In this document: one piece after another, positions 1 through 8,794 of the stretch
Numbering within the stretch: the first letter of the stretch is position 1
Layout: every line of letters begins with the position of its first letter
NCBI RefSeq assembly: GCF_002873135.1
Contig: NZ_MCVI01000043.1
Coordinates: 1 to 45,340 of the forward strand
Length of the DNA stretch: 45,340 nucleotides
Direction: 5' to 3'
Source: Shewanella sp. 10N.286.48.A6
Lineage (GTDB): Bacteria > Pseudomonadota > Gammaproteobacteria > Enterobacterales > Shewanellaceae
Notes under the pieces: generated by a model
What the model was told of the DNA's origin: nothing
Database searches by the model: none
What the model saw: the letters and a program-made list of their open reading frames with translations, nothing else
Translations under genes and position numbers: made by a program

Positions 1-389
1 CCGCGGTAAATTATTTTAAAGTTTTTTTGGCTAGCTGGTTTGATTGGATTTTATTACTGCAATTTAGCGGTTTAATCAGTCAGCTTGTTCCAGCTTTTAC
101 CCATAATTTTAATCAAAGAAATAAATTTAGCGCAAAAAAAATGGCAACCCAGTGGGCTGCCAGAAGTATTACTTTGCGGGTTTTGCTAATAATGCGCTAG
201 CGTATTAACAATGCCCTAAATGGGGGGATGATGATGAACAATGAAAACCGGGTGAAACATAATTCGGTTAGCGATAATGTCATTTAGATATTCAGTCACT
301 GTGATGAAGAGTTCGTGAACATCGCCTTAAAAGCACATTACCTCGTTGCTACAGTTACTCAGAGTGGCTCATTTCAAAAAAGTTCATTA
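1..389. repeat. Tandem ~389-bp repeat, copy 1
   Basis: The first of two head-to-tail copies; the second starts at 390 with the same CCGCGGTAAATTATTTTAAA block. The first ~65 bases are almost identical between copies. The middle (hairpin, TAGCGC/GCGCTA, GATGATGA) is clearly homologous, and the last ~60 bases share only short blocks such as TTACT and GGCT. Because position 1 already begins a unit, the array may continue to the left of the window. No open reading frame longer than 19 codons of any plausibility lies here. Confidence 0.85.
128..262 (-). ncRNA. Candidate small RNA, family member 1
   Basis: Read on the minus strand, a stretch with UCAUCAUC followed by a C-run, a stem whose loop carries CGCUAGCG, and then a terminator: GGCAGCCC, loop ACU, GGGUUGCC followed by eight U. 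The stem's one non-Watson-Crick pair is G-U on the minus strand but would be A-C on the plus strand, which favours minus-strand transcription. The 5' end is not defined; no convincing -35/-10 pair was found. On the plus strand the same block reads as a ribosome-binding site with ATG ATG ATG and a 19-codon frame at 228-287, so a leader-peptide reading cannot be excluded. Confidence 0.45.
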
Positions 390-778
390 CCGCGGTAAAT
401 TATTTTAAAGTTTTTTTGGCTAGCTGGCTTGATTGGATTTTATTAGTGCAATTTAGTTTTAAATCAGCAGTTTGAATTGGTGTTTAATCTCAGGTCATAT
501 TCAAGCTGAGATAAACTTGGCGCAAAAAAAATGGCAACCCAGTGGATTGCCAGAAGTATTTCTATGCGGGTCACTGTTAACGGTGCGCTAGCGTGTTAGC
601 AATGTCCCAATTGGGAGTGATGATGAAAAAGAGTTACCAAATTCGAGTAGCGAAATAATTGGGGAGATTAAATCTATAAAAGCTCAGTATCGAAATAACC
701 TTGATGAGGGGTTAGCCTATTACTGACTAGCTACATTACTAAGAGAGGCTAAGCTGCAAATGGTTCAATAAAATTTAT
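390..778. repeat. Tandem ~389-bp repeat, copy 2
   Basis: Second copy of the repeat beginning at position 1, at a spacing of 389 bases. The leading block, the A-tract plus GGCAACCC hairpin near 524-551, the GCGCTAGCG palindrome near 584-592 and the GATGATGA block near 619-626 all keep their relative positions. Sequence between these blocks has drifted substantially, so the blocks look selectively kept. Confidence 0.85.
517..652 (-). ncRNA. Candidate small RNA, family member 2
   Basis: Second member in the tandem repeat. Minus-strand features in order: UCAUCAUC, CUCCC with a nearby GGG, GCUAAC/GUUAAC arms around CGCUAGCG, then the terminator GGCAAUCC, loop ACU, GGGUUGCC and eight U. The terminator stem has a U-G wobble at a different pair from member 1, again a mismatch if read on the plus strand. 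The plus-strand alternative is a 12-codon frame starting ATG ATG AAA at 620. Promoter and ends are unknown. Confidence 0.45.
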
Positions 779-937
779 TATTTTTTAAATATTTAGAATG
801 AGCGAAAGCGATACATTTTTATATATCTGTTTTTATTGGTTTTTTGTGGTAACCTTTATTGTTCTTTTATGGCGAACATCGTCAGGATTAAGGGGTGCTT
901 TATAAACTTTGCTTTAACAAACCAGTCTCATCAAAAA

Positions 938-1045
938 TTAGCGCCATAAAAAAAGGCAATCAAACGATTGCCTATTGATCCACTTTGAGATCAAAGGGAC
1001 CGCGCTAGAAGTCCCAGGGAGATGATGAAAGTGAAAACACTGTCT
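938..1045 (-). ncRNA. Candidate small RNA, diverged family member 3
   Basis: Outside the tandem repeat but with the same order of elements: UCAUCAUC then CUCCC, a hairpin GGGAC...GUCCC with CUAGCGC in its loop, and a terminator GGCAAUC, loop GUUU, GAUUGCC followed by seven U at 948-972. An 11-bp inverted repeat (CACTTTGAGAT at 981-991, ATCTCAAAGTG at 1060-1070) brackets the core. A TATATA near 1046-1051 could serve as a minus-strand -10. It could instead be the long 3' untranslated end and terminator of the glutathione peroxidase gene upstream. Confidence 0.4.
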
Positions 1046-1178
1046 ATATACTATGAGCATCTCAAAGTGAAATAGTTCAAAAAAACATCAATTTTTTTAT
1101 ATTTTTTATCAATAATTTTTTATGCAATTAAATCAGTAGATTAAAAATACATAAAGTGTCGATTTAATGCGGTAACTA

Positions 1179-1667
1179 TTACTTTTTCAGTAGATACTCA
1201 ATTTGTTCTACTAAATTTTCAGGTTTCATGGTCGGTGCATAACGCTTTAACACCTTGCCTTCTTTGTCTATTAAGAATTTAGTGAAGTTCCACTTAATTG
1301 ACTCGCTGCCCAGCAACCCTTTAGCTGAAGACTTAAGAAACTGATAGATAGGTGCGGCATTGGCGCCATTAACGTCCACCTTACTAAATAATGGAAAACT
1401 AACCCCGAAATTCAGTTCACAGAATTTGCTAATGGTAGCTTCGTCGCCTTTTTCTTGGGAGCCAAACTGGTTACATGGAAACCCTAATATCACTAAACCT
1501 TGCTCTTTATATAACTGATACAGGTGCTCAAGGGGTTTATATTGATGGGTGAAGCCGCATTCGCTAGCGGTGTTAACAACCAATACCACATGATCTTTAA
1601 ATTGATCCATGGATACAGTGTTACCTTGAATGTCTACTGCGCTTTGCTGATAAAATGTTTGGCTCAT
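1179..1667 (-). CDS. Glutathione/thioredoxin peroxidase (Cys-type GPx)
   Basis: A 162-residue cytoplasmic GPx-family peroxidase that reduces hydrogen peroxide and organic hydroperoxides. The catalytic tetrad is visible: Cys37 in the ECGFT motif (cysteine, not selenocysteine), Gln67 in the FPCNQFG motif, and Trp126-Asn127 in WNFTKF. Cys83 is placed where two-cysteine, thioredoxin-dependent members keep the resolving cysteine, so thioredoxin may be the real reductant. The start is the ATG at 1667, preceded by AGGAG at six bases; the in-frame TTG two codons earlier directly abuts the ribosome-binding site and cannot be used. It appears monocistronic. Specificity is inferred from the family, not seen. 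Confidence 0.92.
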   Translation of the reverse strand: MSQTFYQQSAVDIQGNTVSMDQFKDHVVLVVNTASECGFTHQYKPLEHLYQLYKEQGLVILGFPCNQFGSQEKGDEATISKFCELNFGVSFPLFSKVDVNGANAAPIYQFLKSSAKGLLGSESIKWNFTKFLIDKEGKVLKRYAPTMKPENLVEQIEYLLKK

Positions 1668-1995
1668 GGTCAACTCCTAAAACGATAATAATACTTTTAA
1701 GTTTTATCATAACTGCAAATTGGATTGCGCACAATTTAAAATACGGATTTAATAAACGCATAAGCTGATCTGGGCTTGCCATCAACGAGAGCAGTTAATT
1801 TTACCGATTAAGTTATACTCAACCGCGACTTGATATATTAACTTACAGGTATTGCTAACTCTTATTTATTGTAACTTGGTTGTGGTTTAATTGTGTGTTA
1901 ATCCATCTAGGCGCTCGTGTTAGGCCTTTTTATAAAGACTAATTAATTAGCTCAGTATAATCTTGGCCCATAAGCACTTAGGTTTGAGGTTATAA
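1668..1995. other. Divergent gpx / yfaZ-like intergenic region
   Basis: A gap of 328 bases between divergent genes. Apart from a TATAAT at 1956-1961 that could be the -10 of the plus-strand gene, nothing recognisable is present: no hairpin with a U-tract and no repeat. Confidence 0.5.
1956..1961 (+). promoter_or_regulatory. Candidate -10 box of the yfaZ-like gene
   Basis: A perfect TATAAT 35 bases before the start codon, in the context CAGTATAATC. No good -35 is seen at 16-18 bases upstream, so activation or an extended context would be needed. The same ten-base context recurs before gnd. Confidence 0.35.
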
Positions 1996-2532
1996 ATGAA
2001 TAAAAAAATGATGGCTGTTATTGCAGCGAGTGTGTTTTGCGTCAATGTTAATGCTACTGAGTTTTCTTTAGGGCTCAGTGAGCACGTGGTATCTGCTGAC
2101 ATTAAGACCAATATTAACCCTAATGTTAATCTTGAAGCCGGTTATGTGTATTCAGATAAAAAGGGTAACTTGGCGCAGTTTGCCATGCATATGACCCATC
2201 AAACAGGTCCGCATTCAATTGAAATTGGCCCTAAGTTATCCAGTGTTTGGTTTGATAATAGTCCTAATGGCAGTGTCATTGCCGTCGGTGGACACTATGG
2301 CTTTGCGCTAGGCAATAAAATATCGCTGCATGCTGATGCTTATTATGCGCCGTCAGTATTGTCTTTTTCGGATGTCGATGGTTACACCGAATTAGGTGGA
2401 AAAGTGCAGTATGACTTTAACCCTAATATGGCGGTTTTTTTCGGTTATAGAAATATGACCTTCCAGTATGATGGTCGTTCAGATCGTGCTTTTGAAGATG
2501 GTTTCTATATTGGTGGCACTTCACGCTTCTAA
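1996..2532 (+). CDS. YfaZ-family outer-membrane protein
   Basis: A 178-residue exported protein. Residues 1-20 form a signal peptide (two lysines, a hydrophobic stretch, cleavage probably after NVNA). The rest alternates short amphipathic strands with turns (NPNVNLEAGYVYSD, IAVGGHYGFALGN, YTELGGKVQYDF) and ends in phenylalanine, as beta-barrels inserted by the BAM complex do. The pattern and length fit the YfaZ family, whose function is unknown. GAGG lies seven bases before the ATG. It is a single gene closed by the hairpin at 2571-2602. Confidence 0.8.
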   Translation: MNKKMMAVIAASVFCVNVNATEFSLGLSEHVVSADIKTNINPNVNLEAGYVYSDKKGNLAQFAMHMTHQTGPHSIEIGPKLSSVWFDNSPNGSVIAVGGHYGFALGNKISLHADAYYAPSVLSFSDVDGYTELGGKVQYDFNPNMAVFFGYRNMTFQYDGRSDRAFEDGFYIGGTSRF

Positions 2533-2570
2533 TACTTATTAAGCGGCACCTGTGGAAACACTCTCCACCA

Positions 2571-2602
2571 AAAAAGCAAGTTGCGTGGCAACTTGCTTTT
2601 TA
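2571..2602. terminator. Bidirectional terminator
   Basis: Stem AAGCAAGTTGC / GCAACTTGCTT with loop GTG, flanked by an A-run on the left and a T-run on the right. It sits between convergent genes (the yfaZ-like gene and the patatin gene) and can serve both. Confidence 0.85.
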
Positions 2603-2685
2603 TTATTTGTAATAGCAGCGTATTTGGCAGTGAGTTCATCTCAAAGTGAGTCGTGCTGCACTAATCATTTAGCCAAGAAGCCTAT

Positions 2686-3813
2686 TTAGGTTTCCAGTTC
2701 AAAAAAGGTTTTGATGGTATCCATTTGGTTCATAGCGTCTTTATAACCGAGATCAATTAAGGCACTGGTGTAGGATTTTTCAAATAATAAGTATGACGCG
2801 ATACTTGAGTCTGATTGACGATTAATGCCAATAAATTTCAATAATATTCTGATGGCGAGAGGTAAGTCTTGAAAGTAGCGCGCGGCAATAACACTTAAAT
2901 CTTCACTGGGCTTAATGACTAAGGTGTCAATTTTACGCAAATTAACCAGCTTAGCATCGGCGGGTGGAATAAGGTCTAAGGTGCTGTTTATCCGCTCTAA
3001 GCGTTCTAAATCACTGTTTAAAGTGTCTGAGAAAATGGTATCCAGTAAATGACCTGCAATGGTTGCTGTTTTTGGGTGAGCATCTATATCACTGTGCCTT
3101 TGTTTATGAGGGCTATCTAGATTGATCACCATAATTTTTCTGGCTCCTAGATGTATCGGGCTGGATAACGGCGACAATTGGTGTACTGAGCCATCACCAA
3201 AATAGGCTTGTTTTAATTTTACCGATGGAAAAACCAATGGGATAGCTGAGGTCGCCATCAAATGATCTGTGGTTAATGTGGTGCGGGTACCTTGTCTTCT
3301 TGCCCGTTGCCAGTCGTTAATATGATGGCTAGCTTGATAGAAACTGTAGGAATATGAGTCATTGTAACTTGATGCATCTAAGCTAATGGCCTTTAAAGCG
3401 CCACTACCGATGTTGCGTTCAATACGCTGAAAATCGATTAATTGATTCAGTAGTTTTCGTAATGGCTGATTATCAAGCAGGCTGCCCGCTTCGGTATTGA
3501 CCTTATCACTTTGTAGCCCTTTTAAGGCCATTTTTGATAAGTGTTTTAATACATTCCAAAACGATGAACTGTAGACTTTATGGGTTTCAAAGTGCCGCCA
3601 AACCCAATCAAGTTTGCGAACCCCTAAATGGAAACAAGAGGCATGGGTAGCTAATGACGTTGCGTTAATTGCACCTGCTGAGCTACCACTTAGAATATCA
3701 AACGGGATATGATGATTACGCGGATAAAGCTGAACTAGCGCTTTTAACACGCCAATCTGATACGCAGCCCGTGCGCCACCGCCACCTAATACCAGTGCAA
3801 TTGAATCTGACAA
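2686..3813 (-). CDS. Patatin-like phospholipase
   Basis: A 375-residue protein with the patatin catalytic dyad fold. The glycine-rich oxyanion loop is LGGGGARAAY (residues 9-18), the nucleophile elbow is GSSAG with Ser45, and the aspartate of the dyad is Asp207 in FGDGS. There is no signal peptide, so it is probably cytoplasmic or peripheral to the membrane. Family members hydrolyse acyl esters of phospholipids; the substrate here cannot be read from the sequence. The start is a TTG at 3813 with AGGAG seven bases upstream; no ATG gives a better fit. Monocistronic, opposite the yfaZ-like gene. Confidence 0.88.
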   Translation of the reverse strand: MSDSIALVLGGGGARAAYQIGVLKALVQLYPRNHHIPFDILSGSSAGAINATSLATHASCFHLGVRKLDWVWRHFETHKVYSSSFWNVLKHLSKMALKGLQSDKVNTEAGSLLDNQPLRKLLNQLIDFQRIERNIGSGALKAISLDASSYNDSYSYSFYQASHHINDWQRARRQGTRTTLTTDHLMATSAIPLVFPSVKLKQAYFGDGSVHQLSPLSSPIHLGARKIMVINLDSPHKQRHSDIDAHPKTATIAGHLLDTIFSDTLNSDLERLERINSTLDLIPPADAKLVNLRKIDTLVIKPSEDLSVIAARYFQDLPLAIRILLKFIGINRQSDSSIASYLLFEKSYTSALIDLGYKDAMNQMDTIKTFFELET

Positions 3814-3928
3814 CTATGCTCTCCTCTGTTTGATAAGCTGATGATATCAGTATGTATAGCAATAACTGGTTATACCAATCAAAATAACATAATCGACAGT
3901 AGTTACATGTAAAATATGAAATGAAAAC

Positions 3929-3961
3929 CAAAAAAAACGCACCTTAAAAGGTGCGTTTTTT
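3929..3961 (-). terminator. proS terminator
   Basis: Hairpin AACGCACCTT / AAGGTGCGTT flanked by A- and T-runs, just downstream of proS on the minus strand. It could also stop plus-strand transcription. Confidence 0.85.
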
Positions 3962-3985
3962 ACGGCATAGTTTTAAAGCGAATGA

Positions 3986-5701
3986 TTAGCCATTAATTGC
4001 TGACTTGATAAAGTCGACAATCTGATCAAATGGGATATCTTGTTTTTCACCAGTGCGGCGGTTTTTATATTCAAACACGCCAGCATCGATATTACGATCG
4101 CCAATAACAATTACATGAGGCAAGCCAATTAGCTCCATGTCATTGAACATCACGCCTGGGCGCTCTTTACGGTCATCTAATAAGATTTCAATGCCTTGGG
4201 CACTTAAGCCTGCGTAAAGCTGCTCAGCCATGTCTTTTACGCGATGAGACTTATGCATATTCATCGGTAAAATCCCCACAGTGAACGGCGCCAGTGACTC
4301 AGGTAACTTCATACCGCGGTCATCATGGTTTTGCTCGATTGCAGCGGCAACGATACGGCTAACACCAGCGCCATAACAACCCATTTGCATCACTTTTGAC
4401 TTACCGTTTTCATCAAGTACGGTTGCGCCCATTGCTTCTGAGTAGTTAGTACCAAGTTGGAAGATATGACCGACTTCAATACCACGTGCAAACGCATAAA
4501 CACCTTTACCATCTGGGCTTGCTTCACCTTCAACCACGTTACGAATATCCATCGCTTGTGCCATTGGTAAATCGCGCTCCCAGTTGATGCCAAAGTAATG
4601 CTTACCTTCTTGGTTAGCACCAGCAGCAAAGTCGCTTATTAGCGCGACGTCACGGTCAATGATAATAGGCATTTCAAGGCCTACAGGGCCGATTGAACCT
4701 GGACCTGCACCTACAGCTGCAACCATTTCAGCATCAGTGGCAAACTCAAGTGGTGAGGCAACGAGCTCATGCTTCTCAGCTTTTAATTCGTTTAACTCAT
4801 GATCGCCACGAATAACTAATGCTACCAATGGTGCATCTTCAGTTGCGCCCTTAACAATCAAGGTTTTAACTGTTTTAGTTATTTCAAGTTCAAACTGCTC
4901 GACTAATTCAGCAATGGTTTTGGCATTTGGCGTATCAACGACAGTCATTTCCTGTGTTGGTGCGGCTAATGTGCCAGTTGGTGCTGCAGTTTCTGCTTTT
5001 TCAATGTTTGCGGCATAATCACTTTCAGTTGAATAAGCGATCAAGTCTTCACCACTGTTAGCAAGAACATGGAACTCATGTGAGGTACTACCACCAATTG
5101 AACCCGTGTCAGCAATAACAGGACGGAAAGCAAGACCCATACGATTAAAGATGTTGCAGTATGCTTGATGCATGTCTGCATAAGTCTTATCCATGCACTC
5201 TTGGGTTAAATGGAAAGAATAGGCATCTTTCATCAAAAATTCACGTGCACGCATCACGCCAAAACGAGGACGGACTTCATCACGGAATTTTGTTTGTACT
5301 TGATATAATGTCAGTGGTAATTGCTTATAAGAGCTCACTTCTTTACGGACTAAATCAGTAATCACTTCTTCATGGGTTGGGCCTAAAACGAAGTCGCGGT
5401 TATGACGATCTTGGAAGCGGAGCAATTCAGGACCAAATTTTTCCCAACGTCCTGTTTCAACCCAAAGATCGGCCGGCTGTACTAGGGGCATCAAAATTTC
5501 AATAGAACCGACTTTGTTCATTTCTTCACGAACAATGGCTTCGACTTTACGTAATACACGTAAACCACTCGGTAACCATGAATAAAGGCCTGATGCATTA
5601 CGACGGATAAAGCCGGCACGTAACATCAATTGATGGCTGATGACTTCTGCATTTGCAGGTGTTTCTTTTTGTGTTGAAAGCAGGTACTTGCTAACTCGCA
5701 T
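3986..5701 (-). CDS. proS: Prolyl-tRNA synthetase
   Basis: A class II aminoacyl-tRNA synthetase of 571 residues that charges tRNA-Pro. It has the bacterial form: an N-terminal catalytic core (motif 2 around [17 protein letters not shown]), an editing insertion domain of about 180 residues in the middle that clears Ala-tRNA-Pro (ending near GPGSIGPVG), motif 3 in GCYGAGVSR, and a C-terminal anticodon-binding domain. The start is placed at the ATG at 5701 because the conserved N-terminus [13 protein letters not shown] begins there; 21 further upstream codons match nothing expected. The nearby order proS, trmO, rcsF recalls enteric genomes, here with an acyltransferase gene inserted between proS and trmO. 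Confidence 0.97.
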   Translation of the reverse strand: MRVSKYLLSTQKETPANAEVISHQLMLRAGFIRRNASGLYSWLPSGLRVLRKVEAIVREEMNKVGSIEILMPLVQPADLWVETGRWEKFGPELLRFQDRHNRDFVLGPTHEEVITDLVRKEVSSYKQLPLTLYQVQTKFRDEVRPRFGVMRAREFLMKDAYSFHLTQECMDKTYADMHQAYCNIFNRMGLAFRPVIADTGSIGGSTSHEFHVLANSGEDLIAYSTESDYAANIEKAETAAPTGTLAAPTQEMTVVDTPNAKTIAELVEQFELEITKTVKTLIVKGATEDAPLVALVIRGDHELNELKAEKHELVASPLEFATDAEMVAAVGAGPGSIGPVGLEMPIIIDRDVALISDFAAGANQEGKHYFGINWERDLPMAQAMDIRNVVEGEASPDGKGVYAFARGIEVGHIFQLGTNYSEAMGATVLDENGKSKVMQMGCYGAGVSRIVAAAIEQNHDDRGMKLPESLAPFTVGILPMNMHKSHRVKDMAEQLYAGLSAQGIEILLDDRKERPGVMFNDMELIGLPHVIVIGDRNIDAGVFEYKNRRTGEKQDIPFDQIVDFIKSAING

Positions 5702-5839
5702 TCCCAATGTCCACTTAGTAGCTATTAATGTGCGACATTTTATCACCTGTAACGATGAAGTCACCAGATAATTAAGCGATACCTGACAAAGATAGCCATA
5801 GGGCTATGGCAAAATGATATGGGCGATAAATTAAAGCAA

Positions 5840-6484
5840 CTATTTATCGCGTCGGTCGCCAATGATTTTGGCAGGGTTACCGGCAACAATCGCAAATTCG
5901 GGAACATCTTTGGTCACAATACTACCCATGCCAACAATGGCTTGGTTGCCAATAGTAACCCCATCAACAATGCCAGCTTGGGCGCCAATCCATACATCAC
6001 GGCCAATGACAATACCCTTTGATTGACTGGGTTGTTGATAGATATCTTGCTCTGCTGACATGCCATGGTTAAAAGCATAAATCGTGACGTTATTGGCGAT
6101 ACGGGTTTTATCACCAATGGTGATGCCGCAGCGACCGCCATCAAAAGAGCAGCCATGATTAATGGCCACTTCATTGCCTAGGGTTATCGGCCCATGTAAA
6201 AACACCTCGGCGGCAATCATGCATTGATTTCCCATAGTTATATTGCGCCCAGGCTCTGCAAACACATTGGCTTCGGGGGCGATAAAACACTGCTGACCAA
6301 ACTTAATGGTTTCAAGCTGCTCAAATTGTTGCTGAACTTCATCTTGCCAGGGTTTAGCCCAGGTAAATTGTTTGTCTTTTAAGGAAAAATACAACCACGG
6401 CATCCAAGATAAACGTTTTTTATGCTGAGTTTGATAATCAGGACTTTTGTTTGTATCAAGGGTGCTGTTCAAATCAGACTTCAT
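5840..6484 (-). CDS. Hexapeptide-repeat O-acetyltransferase
   Basis: A 214-residue member of the left-handed beta-helix acyltransferases (maltose/galactoside acetyltransferase-like). From about residue 75 imperfect hexapeptides run to the end, including ITMGNQ, ITLGNE, ITIGDK, VTIGNQ and the closing VAGNPAKII signature. AFNHG supplies the histidine expected to act as catalytic base with acetyl-CoA. The acceptor sugar or lipid is unknown. The start ATG at 6484 lies one base after the trmO stop (TAATATG), so translation is probably coupled to trmO; no strong ribosome-binding site is seen. A longer frame reading back into trmO is unlikely. Confidence 0.85.
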   Translation of the reverse strand: MKSDLNSTLDTNKSPDYQTQHKKRLSWMPWLYFSLKDKQFTWAKPWQDEVQQQFEQLETIKFGQQCFIAPEANVFAEPGRNITMGNQCMIAAEVFLHGPITLGNEVAINHGCSFDGGRCGITIGDKTRIANNVTIYAFNHGMSAEQDIYQQPSQSKGIVIGRDVWIGAQAGIVDGVTIGNQAIVGMGSIVTKDVPEFAIVAGNPAKIIGDRRDK

Positions 6485-6485
6485 A

Positions 6486-7232
6486 TTAGTTTTGACCAAC
6501 GCTGGTGGGTTTAATTTCAATAACATTAATCTGCTGCTCAGTGACGGTCCAAAAAATATCAATATCATATAAGGCCACTTGATATAATTTTGGATCTGCT
6601 TTGGCTTTTTTATAAGCAGGTCGAGGGTCTTGAGCTAACACGTCAGTAATAAGTTGAATTAAATCACTGTTATTGAGCTTAGATGAGTGGGCGTCAATTT
6701 GCGCTTTTGCCAAGCTTGAAAATTGTACATCAATTAATTTTGGCGCATCTTGAGCGATGCCACCTGTCGCACTTTCTATTGAGTCAGAAAATGGAATATA
6801 AGGTTTTATATCAATAATGGGGGTACCATCTAATAAATCCATGCCGGATATTTCAAGACAAACTTTGCCATTTTTCTGAATAACCTTATGCAATTTAACC
6901 ACTGACTGGCCAATACCATTAGGTCTGAATGTAGAGCGGGTGGCAAATACGCCTAACTTTTCATTGCCACCTAATCTTGGTGGTCTGACGGTATTTTTCC
7001 AACCTTGCTGTAGGTTTTCATGAAAACAAAAAAGCAGCCATAAGTGTGAATATTGTTCAATACCTCTAACCGCATCAAGGTTATTGACTTGAGGGGCTAA
7101 TTCAATAACACCTTTAATATTTACCAACCCTGGTTGTCTTGGGATACCAAACTTTTGTTTGTAAGGGGTACGACAATACCCGACGGCCTCTATTTGAGAG
7201 TTAAAGTTTTGCGCGTTAGGATCTGTTTTCAT
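6486..7232 (-). CDS. trmO: tRNA N6-methyladenosine-forming methyltransferase TrmO
   Basis: TrmO (TsaA/YaeB) family: it transfers a methyl group from S-adenosylmethionine to N6-threonylcarbamoyladenosine at position 37 of tRNAs decoding ACY. Conserved blocks are visible in order: [48 protein letters not shown] and [15 protein letters not shown], followed by the C-terminal domain with a DPRPAY motif. The start is uncertain: ATG at 7232 gives 248 residues and an N-terminus of family length; an upstream TTG at 7286 or ATG at 7280 is possible, and neither has a convincing ribosome-binding site. rcsF lies upstream, as in enteric bacteria. Confidence 0.93.
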   Translation of the reverse strand: MKTDPNAQNFNSQIEAVGYCRTPYKQKFGIPRQPGLVNIKGVIELAPQVNNLDAVRGIEQYSHLWLLFCFHENLQQGWKNTVRPPRLGGNEKLGVFATRSTFRPNGIGQSVVKLHKVIQKNGKVCLEISGMDLLDGTPIIDIKPYIPFSDSIESATGGIAQDAPKLIDVQFSSLAKAQIDAHSSKLNNSDLIQLITDVLAQDPRPAYKKAKADPKLYQVALYDIDIFWTVTEQQINVIEIKPTSVGQN

Positions 7233-7502
7233 GTCTAAGAAACCGTCAAGTGTTGTTACTAATAAATTAAGAGGGGGCATAATCAAGCATTGAACCTAAT
7301 AAATGTTCAATGCTTTGTTAATTTAATACTAAAGAGCCATTAGCCAATGTAAGGTTTTAAGCAAAGCGGGTGTTAATGTCTTTAAAATGCTTCGGATAAC
7401 AGCATAAATAAAATGACTTAGACACCTAGCCTGATGGTTTAATTTCTTTGACCATTAGCCATTAATAGTCGGTTGCTCTAATACTAAATTATTAACAAGT
7501 AT

Positions 7503-7898
7503 CTACTGCTCAGTAGCGGTTTTAATTGCTTGGCCGACACAAATTGCTTGGCTGTAGCAGCTGTCGACCTGTTGTTCTGTTAATAGGCATTTTTTGATCA
7601 TTAGCCCATTGGCACCTAGCTCGACCGCCTGTTTTCGTGCATCGGTTCTCGCATCTGCAATGCTTGCAGGAACCCCATCAGCAGTTTGTTGGCATGATTC
7701 ACCTTCAACTAGGCCTAACACCTCAAATGACCCTTTAGGGCGTTGGTTCTCTTTATATAGAACCACATTTCCAGGTTTGAAATAGTCATCAATTGCCTTA
7801 GTGTCTAGGTTACTATTAAAAGTGTATTCACTAGCACAACCAGATAATAATATTGCTGAGCTTATAGCTAAAGAAAAAACAGGACGAGAAACGTTCAT
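7503..7898 (-). CDS. rcsF: RcsF-like outer-membrane lipoprotein
   Basis: A 131-residue lipoprotein. The signal sequence ends in the lipobox LLSGC (lipidated Cys21). The globular part keeps the four cysteines that form the two non-consecutive disulfides of RcsF (Cys69, Cys104, Cys114, Cys120) and the matching motifs GESCQ and CYSQAICVGQA. In enteric bacteria RcsF senses envelope damage for the Rcs phosphorelay; no Rcs partner is encoded here. Location beside trmO supports orthology. AGG lies seven bases before the ATG. A 270-base gap to trmO suggests a separate transcript. Confidence 0.88.
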   Translation of the reverse strand: MNVSRPVFSLAISSAILLSGCASEYTFNSNLDTKAIDDYFKPGNVVLYKENQRPKGSFEVLGLVEGESCQQTADGVPASIADARTDARKQAVELGANGLMIKKCLLTEQQVDSCYSQAICVGQAIKTATEQ

Positions 7899-7977
7899 AG
7901 TAAAGCCTAATTCAAAAGAGGTGAATGTAGTATAGTTTACAATGCTTGCTAGCAGGTGGGAATAGAATACAGATAAG

Positions 7978-8004
7978 AAAAAAGCTTACCAAAGTAAGCT
8001 TTTT
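7978..8004 (-). terminator. hns terminator
   Basis: Stem AAAGCTTAC / GTAAGCTTT with a four-base loop and a U-tract on the minus strand, 30 bases after the hns stop codon. Confidence 0.85.
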
Positions 8005-8033
8005 CTATATGAAGGATGTCAAAACAGCAAGTG

Positions 8034-8438
8034 TTATTCCATACCAGGAATTAAGAAGTCGTCCATTGTTTTGCCATTATCAACTTGGTTTTTGAACACA
8101 GTTGGCATACGGCCTTGACCCGTCCACTGGATTAATTCGCCATCAACTTCAATTTGGTATTTAGCAGGGCGCGGCGCACGTTTTTTTGGTGCAGGCTTAA
8201 TTGATACTTCACCTAAGTCTTCAATTGATAAACCACTGTTTTCAATTTGCGCTAGAATTTCAGCAATGCGTGCATTTCTTTCTGCATTGGCTTCTTGTTC
8301 TGCTTTTTCGTCTTCTTCTCTTTCTGTAATGATTTTTTCAAGCTTTACTGAAAGCTCACGTAAATCTTCTACAGACAACTCTTTAACTGCAGCTTTAAAA
8401 CGACGACCATGGGTTAGTATTTCTAAAAAGTCACTCAT
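8034..8438 (-). CDS. hns: H-NS family nucleoid protein
   Basis: A 134-residue H-NS/StpA-type DNA-binding protein that silences AT-rich DNA. The N-terminal oligomerisation helices (residues 1-65, rich in Glu/Lys/Ala) lead to a basic linker (KPAPKKRAPRPAKY, 81-94) and the C-terminal DNA-binding domain with the AT-hook-like core WTGQGRMP (105-112). The start at 8438 is chosen because family members begin MSDFLEILTHGRRFK; 14 upstream codons in frame are not family sequence. An AGGA lies about 11 bases before it. The gene is divergent from etfBA, and the AT-rich gap between them is a natural H-NS target. Confidence 0.95.
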   Translation of the reverse strand: MSDFLEILTHGRRFKAAVKELSVEDLRELSVKLEKIITEREEDEKAEQEANAERNARIAEILAQIENSGLSIEDLGEVSIKPAPKKRAPRPAKYQIEVDGELIQWTGQGRMPTVFKNQVDNGKTMDDFLIPGME

Positions 8439-8774
8439 ATCAATGTGCATCCTAATGGTTATTAAATAATAAGTTTTCAAGTAATGCTTTAGAGATTAAA
8501 GAATACCTATCAAAATCGCTACATTGCTTAATTATTTAGCATTGGAGTGTCAAATTTAATTGACCATTAAGCATGTCAATAAAGCACAATATTTAATAGT
8601 AAAAAAATAAGTTTACTTGAATAGTCATTAATAATAGAAACTAAATCTGAATGGATCAAATAAAATCATCAATAAGTAGATAAAAATTAATTAATCTACC
8701 TTTTAGGTACCTTATTTAATATAAATTGTGCAGATGTCAGTTCTTTTAAACGCACATTGAGCCAAAAAAAATAT

Positions 8775-8786
8775 AAACAAGTGTTT
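8775..8786. promoter_or_regulatory. Candidate PsrA operator before etfB
   Basis: Palindrome AAACA-AG-TGTTT. PsrA, the TetR-type fatty-acid regulator of Shewanella and Pseudomonas, binds AAAC-type palindromes of this form, and ETF genes are expected members of its regulon. A very similar site (TTAAACA-GG-TGTTTAA) precedes the acyl-CoA dehydrogenase at 18339. The match is to a remembered consensus, not a computed score. Confidence 0.5.
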
Positions 8787-8794
8787 GACTTAGG

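Noticed and set aside
600..620. Resemblance of GACATTGCTAAC (minus strand) to the RyhB core GACATTGCTCAC
   Set aside because: The match is lost in copy 1 (GGCATTGTTAAT) and copy 3, so it is not the conserved part of the family. No Fur box was found nearby.
3716..3931. A 71-codon minus-strand frame at the patatin start
   Set aside because: It is out of frame with the patatin gene and overlaps its start codon region; the patatin TTG start with AGGAG explains the DNA.
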